Source: Flavonifractor sp052065355 (GTDB lineage Bacteria > Bacillota > Clostridia > Oscillospirales > Oscillospiraceae). Taken from it: a stretch of DNA of 64,000 bases. A program made the translations under genes and the position numbers. Positions 1 through 8,605 of the stretch are shown in pieces (the stretch's first letter is position 1; every line of letters starts with the position of its first letter). The notes below the pieces were generated by a model, which saw only the letters and a list, made by a program, of their open reading frames with translations, was not told where the DNA came from and made no database searches. Location: contig NZ_JBQHUF010000003.1 in NCBI RefSeq assembly GCF_052065355.1, forward strand, positions 186,001 to 250,000, written 5' to 3'.

Positions 1-791
1 TAGACGCTGTGCTTGTGAGTGCTGCCTTCCTCGGCAACAGGCATGGAGTCGTCTACGATAACCAGGCGGCCGTTCCAGGAGCCCATGCCCAGCTCACGCT
101 CGATACCGTCGGCGTCAGTGTACTTCAGGTAAGTCAGGAGCTTCATGTTCTCCAGGTTGGTAGCAACCGCAGAGTGGCAGAGCACCAGAGAGAACTTACC
201 CTTGTGATCGCCGCAGGCCTTCTGGATAGCGGAGTTCAGAGTGGTGGCGGTCATCATCATGTCAGCGGTAGTCTCGGTATCGCCGCTTGCGGAGATGTCG
301 TAGGTATGGTTGTCCACGAACTTCTTGTTCGCAGTCTTGATCGCGCCGGTGCCGGTATTGGACATGCGGAAGATACCCTTCAAGATGTCAAGCAGAATAT
401 CCTGGTCAACGCTGTTCCAGTACTCGTTGATCTGGTTGCGGACGTTCGCCATAAAGTCAACGCCGCCGGTGACGTCATAGGAGAAGTCAGCCTCAGTCCA
501 GCCGTTCATACGGCCGAAGGTGAAAACACCCTGCTCAAAGGTCTTAGTAGAGCCGGGGTTCAGGTCGCTCACGCCGTCGTAGTTCTGAGCGGCGCCGCCG
601 AGCAGACCGAAGAAAGGCAGAACCGCGTACACAGTACCGCCCTGGTTCACATTGCCAAAGGTATCGCGCAGGCGCTGGTCGCCCACGATCGCGCGAGACT
701 CTCTCAGCTTATTCAGCTTAGGGTTGGGAACAGCAGACATATACTTGCCGAATGCCTTCTCATTGAAGGACTTAGCATCAAATTTCGCCAT
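1..791 (-). CDS. phage major capsid protein (partial, C-terminus beyond window)
   Basis: The reading frame starts at ATG 791 and stays open to the left edge (about 263 codons seen). The product begins MAKFDAKSFNEKAFGKYM and continues as a Gly/Ala-rich protein with motifs such as NQGGTVYAVLPFFG and FEQGVFTFGRMNGWTEADF. It lies just after the scaffold gene in a terminase-portal-minor head-scaffold series, which is the standard place for the major coat protein. A P22-gp5/HK97-type coat fold is expected but was not checked. The stop codon is outside the window. The call rests mainly on gene order and general sequence character. Confidence 0.82.
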   Translation of the reverse strand, partial: MAKFDAKSFNEKAFGKYMSAVPNPKLNKLRESRAIVGDQRLRDTFGNVNQGGTVYAVLPFFGLLGGAAQNYDGVSDLNPGSTKTFEQGVFTFGRMNGWTEADFSYDVTGGVDFMANVRNQINEYWNSVDQDILLDILKGIFRMSNTGTGAIKTANKKFVDNHTYDISASGDTETTADMMMTATTLNSAIQKACGDHKGKFSLVLCHSAVATNLENMKLLTYLKYTDADGIERELGMGSWNGRLVIVDDSMPVAEEGSTHKHSV

Positions 792-814
792 TATTGTTCA
801 ACTTCCTTTCAAAA

Positions 815-1408
815 TTAGTTTGCCGCGTCAGGGTTGTTCTCCATATACGCAGCGAGTTCGTCGTAGGTCATCTTAGAGTAGTCCGGGGGCTGGTTGTTAG
901 GGTCACCGCTCTCACCAGGCTTGAAACCCTTGAATCCAGCCTTGCCAGTCTCGAACATAAAGCCGCTGTCAGGAGCCTCAGCCAGTTTCTTGATCTGGTC
1001 GGCCAGTCCCTTAACGGTGCCGTCTGCGTCCAGCTCAGCCTTATCCAGGTCGAGCAGAGCCTTGACGGCTTTTACGTTCTTCGCTTTTGCTGCAGACAGA
1101 GCCAGCTCAACGGCGGTATCGATTTTGAGGCTTTTGATCTCAGCCTCATGGGCCTTCGCCGCAGTTGCGTTCTCAGTCTGGAGAGTTGCGATCTGAGTTT
1201 TCAGGGCTTCAACGTCGCCGGTAGAGGCCTTGAGGGTCTCCAGCTGCTTGTCGCGCTCCTTAACTGTGTCGGCAAGGTTTTTCTTCTCAGTGTTCAGCGT
1301 GTTAAAGTCAGCACGCGCCACAAAGTTCTTGCCGATCTCTTCGGAAACCTTCTTGTCGATCTCCTCAGAGTACGCTTCTCCCAAAATAGTTTTCAGCCAG
1401 TCCAACAT
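815..1408 (-). CDS. phage scaffolding protein (GP20-like)
   Basis: This 197-residue protein starts MLDWLKTILGEAYSEEIDKK. It has a long, charged, coiled-coil-prone middle (about residues 40-110, rich in K, E, L, T and A) and an acidic, low-complexity C-terminus. This is the make-up of the phage minor structural protein GP20 family, which acts as an internal scaffold for procapsid assembly. ATG 1408 has a good AGGAGG ribosome-binding site. The gene ends 23 bases before the capsid start. No protease domain is seen, so it is a scaffold alone rather than a protease-scaffold fusion. Confidence 0.85.
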   Translation of the reverse strand: MLDWLKTILGEAYSEEIDKKVSEEIGKNFVARADFNTLNTEKKNLADTVKERDKQLETLKASTGDVEALKTQIATLQTENATAAKAHEAEIKSLKIDTAVELALSAAKAKNVKAVKALLDLDKAELDADGTVKGLADQIKKLAEAPDSGFMFETGKAGFKGFKPGESGDPNNQPPDYSKMTYDELAAYMENNPDAAN

Positions 1409-1507
1409 ATTTTCCTCCTGTCTCCCGCTATCCTTTTTATCCGGCCAGTCCCGGTATTGCGGGCGCGCTATTTATTGTCCGCCGCGTAAGGCGGTAATTT
1501 TTGTATG

Positions 1508-1543
1508 AAAAAAGCGCCTCCTGCTAAAAAGCAGGGACGCTCT
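1508..1543 (-). terminator. rho-independent terminator
   Basis: On the minus strand, GAGCG-CCCTGC and GCAGG-GGCGC form a stem around a T-rich loop, followed by TTTTTT. It sits between the small gene at 1633-1845 and the scaffold gene, so it could separate the packaging and head transcripts or attenuate read-through. The rest of the 1409-1632 gap shows no convincing gene. Confidence 0.7.
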
Positions 1544-1632
1544 AATCAACTATTGCTTCTGTGGGACTCCACGGTCTCCCGTATCGCGTTTTAACTGATG
1601 GGCCCTTAGATTTACCCTCTGAAAAATCGGGC

Positions 1633-1845
1633 TCATTTATGGGCTTTCTGGATTGCTTTAATCTCGGACTCATAGACCTCGATAAGCTCGTCGCCGTTCT
1701 GAATCAGAATAGAATCCTCTTGACGTTCATCTTCACCGGCGTCTTCCGCGTCCAAGCAGTCAATCCACCTGCCGCGCACGGTTTTGCCGTTCGCGCAAGT
1801 AACGACTACGCTCTGGTCGAGTAGCGAGATATACTTCTCAATCAT
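1633..1845 (-). CDS. small phage protein, possibly Sm-like fold
   Basis: This 70-residue protein starts at ATG 1845 with an AAAGGAG ribosome-binding site and overlaps the stop of the minor head gene as ATGA, which suggests translational coupling. The motif VVVTCANGKTVRGRW is followed by an acidic stretch, then DSILIQNGDELIEVYESEI. This alternation of short beta strands resembles an Sm/LSm-type small barrel, in which a strand with a conserved Gly is followed by an insert and a last strand. That resemblance is only a visual impression. Its place between minor head protein and scaffold is usual for small conserved phage proteins of unknown role. Confidence 0.6.
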   Translation of the reverse strand: MIEKYISLLDQSVVVTCANGKTVRGRWIDCLDAEDAGEDERQEDSILIQNGDELIEVYESEIKAIQKAHK

Positions 1846-3245
1846 TTTGCTGCTCCTTTCTGCGGTCTTGCCGGAACAATGTGCCAGCCCTTACGCTTAG
1901 AATAATGAATAATACCGGTATTTGTAGGAACTTCCTTACCGGTGTACTTGCTTCTATAAATACCGATAGTCTCGGTATGAGTGAACCGCTCTTTGTGATT
2001 CCAGTCTCCGGCGTTTGTTTTAAGGAACTGACCTTTACCGGAATACCGGTCATAGAGCATTTGCGGGTCAACAGTAAGCTCGCCTCGAGTGGGGTCGAAG
2101 TTCTGCCCGCCCCGAATATGCTTAGACTGGTTGCCTGAGTGCATTGAGGCCGAATAACCTTTAAGCTCTTCTAAAACGGCATTCTTAAATATATTATACC
2201 GTGTTTTTTCCGGTTGTACAACGTATTTTTCTTTCCAGTCTGTAAACTTCATATCGCGTGGGACATTATAGCCTCTACCTTCGCCGTCTCTCGCGAAGCG
2301 GTCTCCGAGGCCTTGCATATCCTCGTAATAAGGGGCGGTTGTGCCACGGCACCACGGATGAAAAGGCGGCGCGGTAACGCCGACTTGATACTCACTCATA
2401 GGATAGACCTTGCCGTCGAGTTGCGCGCAGAGGCTGCAAGTCTCGTTGTCAAGGGTTTCCACGATAACGTACTTCTCGACGCCGAGGTCTTTGAAGCAGT
2501 CCTTACGGGCCTCGTTCGCGAAGGCGGCGCTTTCGGTCATAACCAGACGCCCGGCCTGAGACTTAGAGACCTGAAAACGGTCGGAGATAGCCTTGATGGC
2601 TTTATCCGGTGCCGCACCTCGCATTATCATCTGAGTAAGCTGCGTGTTGACGCTGTTGACGAGCGCCTGCTTGTTCGCCCAGATTCTATCGCTGAAGGTC
2701 TGGCTGTCTAAGGTCCACGGCCGCAAGAGTACTTTGCTGATAGCTTCATCGGTCAGCCCGTGAAGCGTCCAGCCGACCCCCATGCCCTTTTGGAGCTCAA
2801 AGGCGGTATGATAATAGCCTCGCTGGTAAACCTCGCTCAGGGACGAATTAAGGGCCTCTGTCTGCGCCCCGTGTAAGGCCTCGGCCTGCTCCTGTAGCTG
2901 GAGCTTCAAGCTGTCAAGCCTTGACACGTGGACGCGGGCAGAAGCATTCTTAAGCTGCTTGAGCCACGCCTGAGAGACTGCGTTCTCTTGACCGTGTTTT
3001 ATATACTCTTCAACGGTCCACCGGAACTCGTCAAGCTCCTGCGTGGTAAGCAGCTTATTCGCCTCGGCGAGCGTTATGCCGTTTTCGGCCGCAAACCGCT
3101 GATACCATCTTGCGATTTGCGATTCTATATCCTGAATAGCGGTTGCATATTGCCGCTCGAGGTTTTTAACGTAGTCGTACCCCTTATCAAGCAAGGACTC
3201 TTCAAGAATCCGCATTCGGTTGGCCCAGTACTTATCATTCCTCAT
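1842..3245 (-). CDS. phage minor head protein (SPP1 gp7/Mu F-like) with C-terminal Ntox50-like toxin domain
   Basis: The protein has 467 residues. About residues 1-330 look like a head-morphogenesis minor capsid protein: a helical N-terminus, then the typical ETLDNETCSLCAQLDGKVYP and FHPWCRGTTAPY segment with paired Cys and His. After a linker, the last 100 residues carry HSGNQSKHIRGGQNFDPTRG, LYDRYSGKGQF, then THTETIG and TNTGIIHYSKRKGWHIVPARP. This pattern of conserved His, Gly, IHYS and HIVP resembles the polymorphic toxin type 50 (Ntox50) domain, a presumed RNase. Such minor-head/toxin fusions are known in Firmicute prophages. ATG 3245 overlaps the portal stop. The domain call is from memory of the family. 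Confidence 0.82.
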   Translation of the reverse strand: MRNDKYWANRMRILEESLLDKGYDYVKNLERQYATAIQDIESQIARWYQRFAAENGITLAEANKLLTTQELDEFRWTVEEYIKHGQENAVSQAWLKQLKNASARVHVSRLDSLKLQLQEQAEALHGAQTEALNSSLSEVYQRGYYHTAFELQKGMGVGWTLHGLTDEAISKVLLRPWTLDSQTFSDRIWANKQALVNSVNTQLTQMIMRGAAPDKAIKAISDRFQVSKSQAGRLVMTESAAFANEARKDCFKDLGVEKYVIVETLDNETCSLCAQLDGKVYPMSEYQVGVTAPPFHPWCRGTTAPYYEDMQGLGDRFARDGEGRGYNVPRDMKFTDWKEKYVVQPEKTRYNIFKNAVLEELKGYSASMHSGNQSKHIRGGQNFDPTRGELTVDPQMLYDRYSGKGQFLKTNAGDWNHKERFTHTETIGIYRSKYTGKEVPTNTGIIHYSKRKGWHIVPARPQKGAAK

Positions 3246-4725
3246 TTACCGGGTCACCGCCTTCGGGGTTGCGCAAAGCCTGCGCCTGCTCAAAAGCCGC
3301 GCGATAGGGGTCGGTTTCCTCTTTCTGCTTTTCGAGCCGTTCAAGCTCAGCAGCAGGGTCGTCGACCCACGGGTGCATAGCGACGATGGTCTCGTCGGAG
3401 ATAATGCCGACGGACTTAGAGCAGTTATCAATAGCCTCGGACTCGTTGATAAGAATATCGCGGTTGAAGATAACCGTAATATCTTCGCTCTCATACGAGC
3501 CCTTGCCGGTGTTGGCGAGATAGGTGTTCACAAACCAGAGAATCTCTTCAAAAGAGGCTTGCAGCTCGGTCTCCATCGCGTTTGCGTCGAGGTCGATGTC
3601 GCAATACATGCTCTGAATGTTCATCTGGTTAGGCATACCAGAGAGACGGTCGTCCTTCGCGTCATAGCTACGGAGGTTTTCAATGAGCGCCTTTTTCAGA
3701 AGCTCGAGAACAGTCTTATAGTTCTCGGAGTTTACCGAGATTTCGAGGCTGTCCACGCCGCCGTCAGTACCCTCGACCGTGCGGACCTTGATAGCCCCAT
3801 AGGTTGTCAGGTTACGCCGGAACTCCCCGAGGTCCTGTCCGTCATAGTTCTTGAGGACAAGAACGGTATTGCGGACGTCTTCCTCCATGTTGTTCACGAA
3901 GTCGGACTGCAGGAGGTTGATAGCATCCTGCAAAGAGCGGCCGCGGCGAATGAGAGGGACTTCCTTCGGGTTGTACTTGATAGGGATAAGGGGGAAGCGC
4001 TCCCAGTTCAGGGGCTGCTCATTGCCCTTGCTGTCTTTCACCTTAACATATGCCTGCTTTTCGGTGTCCGGAGTGAGTACGCCGTTCTCGAAGATGTAGG
4101 TCGTAACGCCTTCCAGCGTGAAGAGGTCGACCTTCTTAACGATTTTCTTCTCGGTACCGTAATAGACCTCTACCGGGTAAAGGCGAAGAGCGGAGTCAAG
4201 CTCGGTATGAGCCGCGTCCGCCCAGAACGGCATAATCTCATAGCCGGGAAATACCCGGAACGCGAGCTCGCCGTTTTTATTGTAGTAGGGATAAAGCCAC
4301 GAGATACCGGCGTTGAGACACTCGACTCCCGCGCTCTTGAGTGTACGCATAAACCGCATGCCGAGTACTTTCTTGACCTCGGCTGCGTAGTCGTCATTTT
4401 CGCAGGAAAAGGAAATAGGCTGACCGAGAAGGTAATTTGCCTTCTGGTCAACGTGTTTCGCATACTGGTTATCCACAATACGGTTGTTCGGGAGATTCTC
4501 AATCACAATCAGCTTACCGTCGGGGCCGATAGCCGTGCGCTGGCGTTTGAGAATGTCATGGTACCCGGTATAATACCGGTCGCCGTCAATCATCTCGCGC
4601 CGCTCGGGCGAGGTCTCCCATTCGGTAAGCTCTTTCGCGTAGAACTCAAGCTCGGTCATAGGCCTGCCGGCGCGGAGGCGCAAATTGAAAAACTCCTGCT
4701 CGATAGGCTTCTTGAATAAGGGCAT
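3235..4725 (-). CDS. phage portal protein (SPP1 gp6-like)
   Basis: This 496-residue protein forms the dodecameric portal ring at the capsid vertex through which DNA is pumped. It starts MPLFKKPIEQEFFNLRLRAG. Features of the SPP1 gp6 family are the N-terminal RYYTGYHDILKRQRTAIG, then NRIVDNQYAKHVDQKANYLLG, the clip/stem region, and a C-terminal acidic tail rich in E and Q. Length fits the family. It lies between the large terminase and the minor head gene, overlapping the latter by 11 bases, as in SPP1-type packaging modules. Confidence 0.93.
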   Translation of the reverse strand: MPLFKKPIEQEFFNLRLRAGRPMTELEFYAKELTEWETSPERREMIDGDRYYTGYHDILKRQRTAIGPDGKLIVIENLPNNRIVDNQYAKHVDQKANYLLGQPISFSCENDDYAAEVKKVLGMRFMRTLKSAGVECLNAGISWLYPYYNKNGELAFRVFPGYEIMPFWADAAHTELDSALRLYPVEVYYGTEKKIVKKVDLFTLEGVTTYIFENGVLTPDTEKQAYVKVKDSKGNEQPLNWERFPLIPIKYNPKEVPLIRRGRSLQDAINLLQSDFVNNMEEDVRNTVLVLKNYDGQDLGEFRRNLTTYGAIKVRTVEGTDGGVDSLEISVNSENYKTVLELLKKALIENLRSYDAKDDRLSGMPNQMNIQSMYCDIDLDANAMETELQASFEEILWFVNTYLANTGKGSYESEDITVIFNRDILINESEAIDNCSKSVGIISDETIVAMHPWVDDPAAELERLEKQKEETDPYRAAFEQAQALRNPEGGDPVNEE

Positions 4726-4738
4726 TTATCGCACCTCC

Positions 4739-5962
4739 TTAAAAACTGAATCTCGACGGCTGGAACGCAGCGCGGACGAAGTACCTCGTATCGTCCATAG
4801 CGTGGTCGTCGGTTTTTAGCGGCCGGTCTTCGGCGGCTTTTTCATCCCACCGATATAAACCGAACTCTCTTATGCAGTCCGTGCAGCAGTCGCAAAAGAA
4901 AATGTCGCCGGCGTTCAGCCGGGTCGCAACATCGCGAATGCCGTCAAGGACTCTATTGCTTGCCTGCTCGACCATGAAGCGGTCGTGCCGGCGTATGACC
5001 TCGATAAACGAGGCGGCGGAAGGGTCAACGATGATTTTCCGAATCGAGAGGTCTCCCGCAAGCTTTTCAATAGCTGCGTAATGCTCCTCGTCCGTTCGCT
5101 GATACCGTTCCTTGCGTCCGTCGTAGTAGTACTCTCGAACGCGGTACCATTTTCCCTCACAGAGGCCCCAGAGCCCGGCCGAGGTCGGGTTTAAGGTGCC
5201 GTAGTCGCAAGAGATAAGGTACTCCTCGTAATCGCGAGGCACGGAAGGGACTACATGATAGTCCTTATTAAACATTGTATATATCAAGCCCTCCGCGACG
5301 GTCCAGAGACCACGGATATACCGGTCGTAGAACACGCCGGAATACATACCCTCGTATCGGGCTTTGATTTTCTCATCAAGGCTGAGGTTGTCGTCCATCG
5401 TAAAATGCAGGTAGAGCATATTGCGCTCCGCCGCCTTACGAATCCACTCTTTATAAAACCAGTGGCCCGGCGACTCGGGGTTGCAGTTAAACCAGAACTT
5501 CGACCCGGAGACCGAGCAGCGCGCCATAGCCTGCTCTACGAAGGAGCGAGGCATAAGGGCGACCTCATCGAAGAGGACTCCCGCCAGAGTAATGCCCTGA
5601 ATAAGGGTGTAGCTGGATTCGTCTCGGCCTCCGAAGAGGTAGTAGGTATTAGAGCGATTGCCGATAGTGACGACCATTTTATTCTCGCTGCGGCGCTCAG
5701 TAACCTCGAACATACCCTCAAGCCATGTGGGAATATGTACGATAACGTTACGCCGAAGCGCTTCAATCGTGCGGCCGCAGATAGCGAAGTTCTGTTTATC
5801 GAAGCTCGCCATGCTCCACATGATAAAGCCGATAGCCATTGAGACCGTCTTGCCGGAACGGATTGACCCGTCGCAGATAAGGCCGTCTCTATTCTGATGT
5901 TCCGGTTTCGTCCACCAGAAGAGGGTCGCATTCTGCCGAGGACTGAAGCTCTGGTATTGCAC
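4739..5962 (-). CDS. terL: phage terminase large subunit
   Basis: This 407-residue DNA-packaging motor has an N-terminal ATPase with Walker A-like CDGSIRSGKT and Walker B LAGVLFDEVALM. The C-terminal RNase H-like nuclease begins at LISCDYGTLNPTSAGLWG and continues through IIVDPSAASF to a conserved late Asp in TDDHAMDDTRY. These match PBSX/SPP1-type terminases. The start is GTG 5962 with AAGGAGG nine bases upstream, inside the end of the small-subunit gene (74-base overlap). No active-site residue appears to be missing. Confidence 0.95.
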   Translation of the reverse strand: MQYQSFSPRQNATLFWWTKPEHQNRDGLICDGSIRSGKTVSMAIGFIMWSMASFDKQNFAICGRTIEALRRNVIVHIPTWLEGMFEVTERRSENKMVVTIGNRSNTYYLFGGRDESSYTLIQGITLAGVLFDEVALMPRSFVEQAMARCSVSGSKFWFNCNPESPGHWFYKEWIRKAAERNMLYLHFTMDDNLSLDEKIKARYEGMYSGVFYDRYIRGLWTVAEGLIYTMFNKDYHVVPSVPRDYEEYLISCDYGTLNPTSAGLWGLCEGKWYRVREYYYDGRKERYQRTDEEHYAAIEKLAGDLSIRKIIVDPSAASFIEVIRRHDRFMVEQASNRVLDGIRDVATRLNAGDIFFCDCCTDCIREFGLYRWDEKAAEDRPLKTDDHAMDDTRYFVRAAFQPSRFSF

Positions 5963-6377
5963 TCAGGTCAACCTCCTTTCCAGCAGCACGAATCGCCTCA
6001 AAGAAGTTGGTCTCCTTCGCGTCGGACGACTTAATTGCCTCGTTAGCTGTATATTTGTCAATGACGATACCCATAGCGGTAGCAAGCTGATTGACCGTCG
6101 CGGCAGCGAGCTTGTCTTCGTCTCCCATAGCCGCAAGCAGCTTGTCAATCAGTCCGCAGACGTCATTTTTCTTAGAATCCATAAAGGCCAGAACGCTCGC
6201 TGTGTTCTCCTCTTTTTTATGCGAGATTTTTTGCGCGAGATTCTTATCTCCGTTCAAAATACTGCGAATCAGGTAGGGAGAGACATGGTATTTCTCTGCA
6301 AGCTTTCTCTGTGACGTCCCGCCTTCGACATATTCAGCTATAATCTTTTTCCGTTGCTTATCGGTCAGCTTAGCCAC
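5889..6377 (-). CDS. terS: phage terminase small subunit
   Basis: I start this gene at GTG 6377 (product MAKLTDKQRKKIIAEYVEGG, 162 residues) because it has the ribosome-binding site GGGAGGGACGAAC just upstream. The longer ATG frame from 6440 lacks one. The N-terminus contains an HTH (GGTSQRKLAEKYHVSPYLIRSIL) that would bind the packaging site. The middle is helical and suited to ring assembly. It overlaps and precedes the large subunit gene. Confidence 0.88.
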   Translation of the reverse strand: MAKLTDKQRKKIIAEYVEGGTSQRKLAEKYHVSPYLIRSILNGDKNLAQKISHKKEENTASVLAFMDSKKNDVCGLIDKLLAAMGDEDKLAAATVNQLATAMGIVIDKYTANEAIKSSDAKETNFFEAIRAAGKEVDLSAIPELQSSAECDPLLVDETGTSE

Positions 6378-6431
6378 GTTCGTCCCTCCCTCGTTAGTTG
6401 TTGCTAACCTCCATTCATAATAATAGACGGA

Positions 6432-6463
6432 GCACTGCACCGGAGGCCCGCGCAGTGCTCCGC
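6432..6463 (-). promoter_or_regulatory. inverted repeat upstream of the terminase genes
   Basis: GAGCACTGC and GCAGTGCTC form a perfect nine-base stem around a C/G-rich loop, within the 152-base space before the terminase start. It may be a hairpin in the packaging-gene leader or a candidate packaging (pac/cos-adjacent) site. The sequence alone does not say which. Confidence 0.35.
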
Positions 6464-6491
6464 CCGCGATACCGGAAGTTCCGATAACGCA

Positions 6492-6520
6492 GAAAAAGCC
6501 GGACTTCCATCCGACTTTTC
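6492..6520 (-). terminator. rho-independent terminator after the late regulator gene
   Basis: On the minus strand an AAAAG-CGGA stem pairs with TCCG-CTTTT and is followed by a T run. It lies directly downstream of the ArpU-like gene and separates the early/middle region from the packaging genes. Confidence 0.65.
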
Positions 6521-6529
6521 CACTTTATA

Positions 6530-6973
6530 TTATAACGCATGTTCGGCGTGAATTAACGCGCTTTCGGTAAAAATTGTGAGAGCTTTTTTATGAAGAGTCA
6601 TCGTCCAGCGGAAAGTGATGTCAAGCCGCACCGCGATTTCCTCCCACTTGAGGTACTTAAGATACCTCATCTCCAACAGAGCATTAAGAGTAGGGTCAGT
6701 AACCGCCTGATTGATAGCTCTGCCGATTTCCAGCTCGATAGCCGCAAGTTCGTAAATCTCCGCTTTGATTTCCGACTGCAAATCGGTGATAGCGCAAGCA
6801 GCTTCTTCGACTTTCTTTGACGGAGTTGAGGAAAACGTTGCGACCGGCTTAATCTCGGCCGTAATAGACTCAGCCCTGCGTCGCCACTCGTCGATACGTT
6901 CCTCCTTAACCTTTATTCGTTCTTTGGACCTGTACCCTCTGTTGAGGAAGTCCTTTGCTTCCTGTAGTGTCAT
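6530..6973 (-). CDS. ArpU/DUF1492-like phage late transcription regulator
   Basis: This 147-residue protein has a helical N-terminal half (FLNRGYRSKERIKVKEERI) and a C-terminal sigma-70 region-4-like HTH (LLEMRYLKYLKWEEIAVRLD). This is the arrangement of the DUF1492/ArpU/RinA group, which turns on late genes in Firmicute phages. Its place, last gene of the early transcript and directly upstream of terminase, fits that job. ATG 6973 overlaps the end of the helicase gene by four bases. Confidence 0.78.
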   Translation of the reverse strand: MTLQEAKDFLNRGYRSKERIKVKEERIDEWRRRAESITAEIKPVATFSSTPSKKVEEAACAITDLQSEIKAEIYELAAIELEIGRAINQAVTDPTLNALLEMRYLKYLKWEEIAVRLDITFRWTMTLHKKALTIFTESALIHAEHAL

Positions 6974-8331
6974 TTTGATACCTCCTTAATTCTGGCTTTC
7001 AAAGCCTCGAGGCAAGCGTTCTGCCTTACCTCCTTTGGCGCGAGTATGTCATCTAAGACACGGTAGTCATAGGTGCCCCTCATCAGGATATGGTGAATTA
7101 GGACCGTTTTCTTTTGCCCCGGACGGTGCAATCGCTTGTTTGCCTGCTGGTAAAGCTCAAGACTGGTAGGAAGTCCGTACCATATCGCGATATGACCTCC
7201 CGCCTGCAAGTTCAGTCCGTGACCCGCGCTTGCGGGGTGAGCAAGCATAATCGGAATCTTGCCAGCGTTCCAGCGGACGACTGCGCCGTCGTCTTTAATG
7301 TCTACCGCTTCCGGGTACCGCTCCATAATTCTGTCGCGCTCATGCCGAAAGGCGTAGAACACCAGAACGGGTTGACCGTTCGCCTCTTCGATAAGCTGGT
7401 CTAACGCCTCGAGCTTGCAGTCGTGCAGGACCTTGACGTTACCGTTCTCGTCATAGGCCGCGCCTCCCGCAGCCTGCAAGAGCTTATTCGTCAGGACCGC
7501 CGCAGTCGGCGCGTCGATGTCGCCGTCAGCAAACGGGAGAAGAGTGTCCCGCTCAAGAGTCTTATAAAGCTTCATCGCCTCTGGGGTAAGCTCAAACTCG
7601 CGGCGGAGAAAAAGCCTGTCTGGTAATTGTAAGTAGTCAGCTGCGTTCATGCTGATACAGAGCTTTCCGATTTTCTCATAAATAAGCTCCTCTGCGCCGT
7701 CTTTCGGTTTCCATGAAAAAATGGTCGTGGCGTTCCGCTTGTCCGGGACGAAATAGGTATCGCGGTAGCCCGTCAGAGTTTTGCCGAGAGCCTTACCCTC
7801 GTCAAGCAAGTACATCTCCGGCCATAGGTCAAGCAGCCCATTCGGCGAAGGTGTGCCGGTAAGACCGACAATCCGCTTGATGTACTTCCGTACCTTCTTG
7901 AGCGCCCGGAAGCGCTGCGCCTTGCTGGACTTGAAGCTCGACAGCTCATCGATAATAACCATATCGAAAGGCCACTTGCTTTTGAAGTAGTCCACAAGCC
8001 AGACAACATTCTCACGATTGACGATATAAATATCCGCCTCCTGCTCACAAGCCGCGATACGCTCAGCCTTCGACCCGAGAATCAGCGAGAGCTTCAGGTG
8101 TTTCAGGTGGTCCCACTTCTTGACCTCCGGCGGCCACGTTTCCTTTGCCGGTTTCAGCGGAGCGATAACAAGGACCTTGCTCACGGCAAAATAGTCATTC
8201 AGGAGCTTATCCGCTGCGCTCAGGCTCGTTACCGTTTTTCCCATACCCATATCCAGTAAGAGCCCCGCCTCGGGGTTATCGAGAATGAACTTTTCCGCGA
8301 AGTCCTGATAATAGTAAGGTTTATACTCCAT
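6970..8331 (-). CDS. phage SNF2-family DEAD/DEAH-box helicase
   Basis: This 453-residue single-polypeptide SF2 ATPase has motif I in LLLDMGMGKTVTSLS, motif II as DELS in MVIIDELSSFKS, and motif III region in GLTGTPSPNGLL. The C-terminal lobe has motif V GHGLNLQAGG and motif VI QANKRLHRPGQ. It pairs with the VRR-NUC nuclease gene upstream (11-base overlap), an arrangement common in Clostridial phages and likely used for replication or recombination intermediates. A truncated homologue in the same arrangement occurs at 32560-33171. Confidence 0.92.
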   Translation of the reverse strand: MEYKPYYYQDFAEKFILDNPEAGLLLDMGMGKTVTSLSAADKLLNDYFAVSKVLVIAPLKPAKETWPPEVKKWDHLKHLKLSLILGSKAERIAACEQEADIYIVNRENVVWLVDYFKSKWPFDMVIIDELSSFKSSKAQRFRALKKVRKYIKRIVGLTGTPSPNGLLDLWPEMYLLDEGKALGKTLTGYRDTYFVPDKRNATTIFSWKPKDGAEELIYEKIGKLCISMNAADYLQLPDRLFLRREFELTPEAMKLYKTLERDTLLPFADGDIDAPTAAVLTNKLLQAAGGAAYDENGNVKVLHDCKLEALDQLIEEANGQPVLVFYAFRHERDRIMERYPEAVDIKDDGAVVRWNAGKIPIMLAHPASAGHGLNLQAGGHIAIWYGLPTSLELYQQANKRLHRPGQKKTVLIHHILMRGTYDYRVLDDILAPKEVRQNACLEALKARIKEVSK

Positions 8332-8605
8332 CAGCCCTTAGCCTCGCTTTCAAATCCTCCATATCGGATATACGCCAAACGGTGCAGCCGAGCCCCTCTA
8401 ATGTCGCGATGACCTTTTTCTGCCGGATACTCAAGCCGTCACTCAGCCCCGGCCGCTTGACCTCTATAAAAATTATTCGTCCCCCCGGCAATATCGCGAT
8501 TCGGTCAGGCACCCCCGGAGCTCCCGGGGACACCCACTTATACGCTTTACCGCCGAGGGACTTGATATACTCGCAGAGCTTTCGCTCAAAAGTGCTTTCA
8601 TACAT
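8321..8605 (-). CDS. VRR-NUC domain nuclease
   Basis: This 94-residue protein covers a complete minimal VRR-NUC domain of the PD-(D/E)XK superfamily. GVPDRIAILPGG gives the PD element and RIIFIEVKRPG gives the ExK element. The nearby SIRQKKVIATLEGLGCTVW completes the fold. VRR-NUC proteins act on branched or flapped DNA. It is transcribed just before the SNF2 helicase, so the two probably act together. Confidence 0.92.
   Translation of the reverse strand: MYESTFERKLCEYIKSLGGKAYKWVSPGAPGVPDRIAILPGGRIIFIEVKRPGLSDGLSIRQKKVIATLEGLGCTVWRISDMEDLKARLRADGV

Noticed and set aside
9..818. Long plus-strand frame over the capsid region
   Set aside because: It is the reverse-strand image of the capsid gene. 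The minus-strand product has phage coat character and fits the operon.
3220..4719. 499-codon plus-strand frame
   Set aside because: It mirrors the portal gene, which has clear motifs. The plus-strand product shows none.
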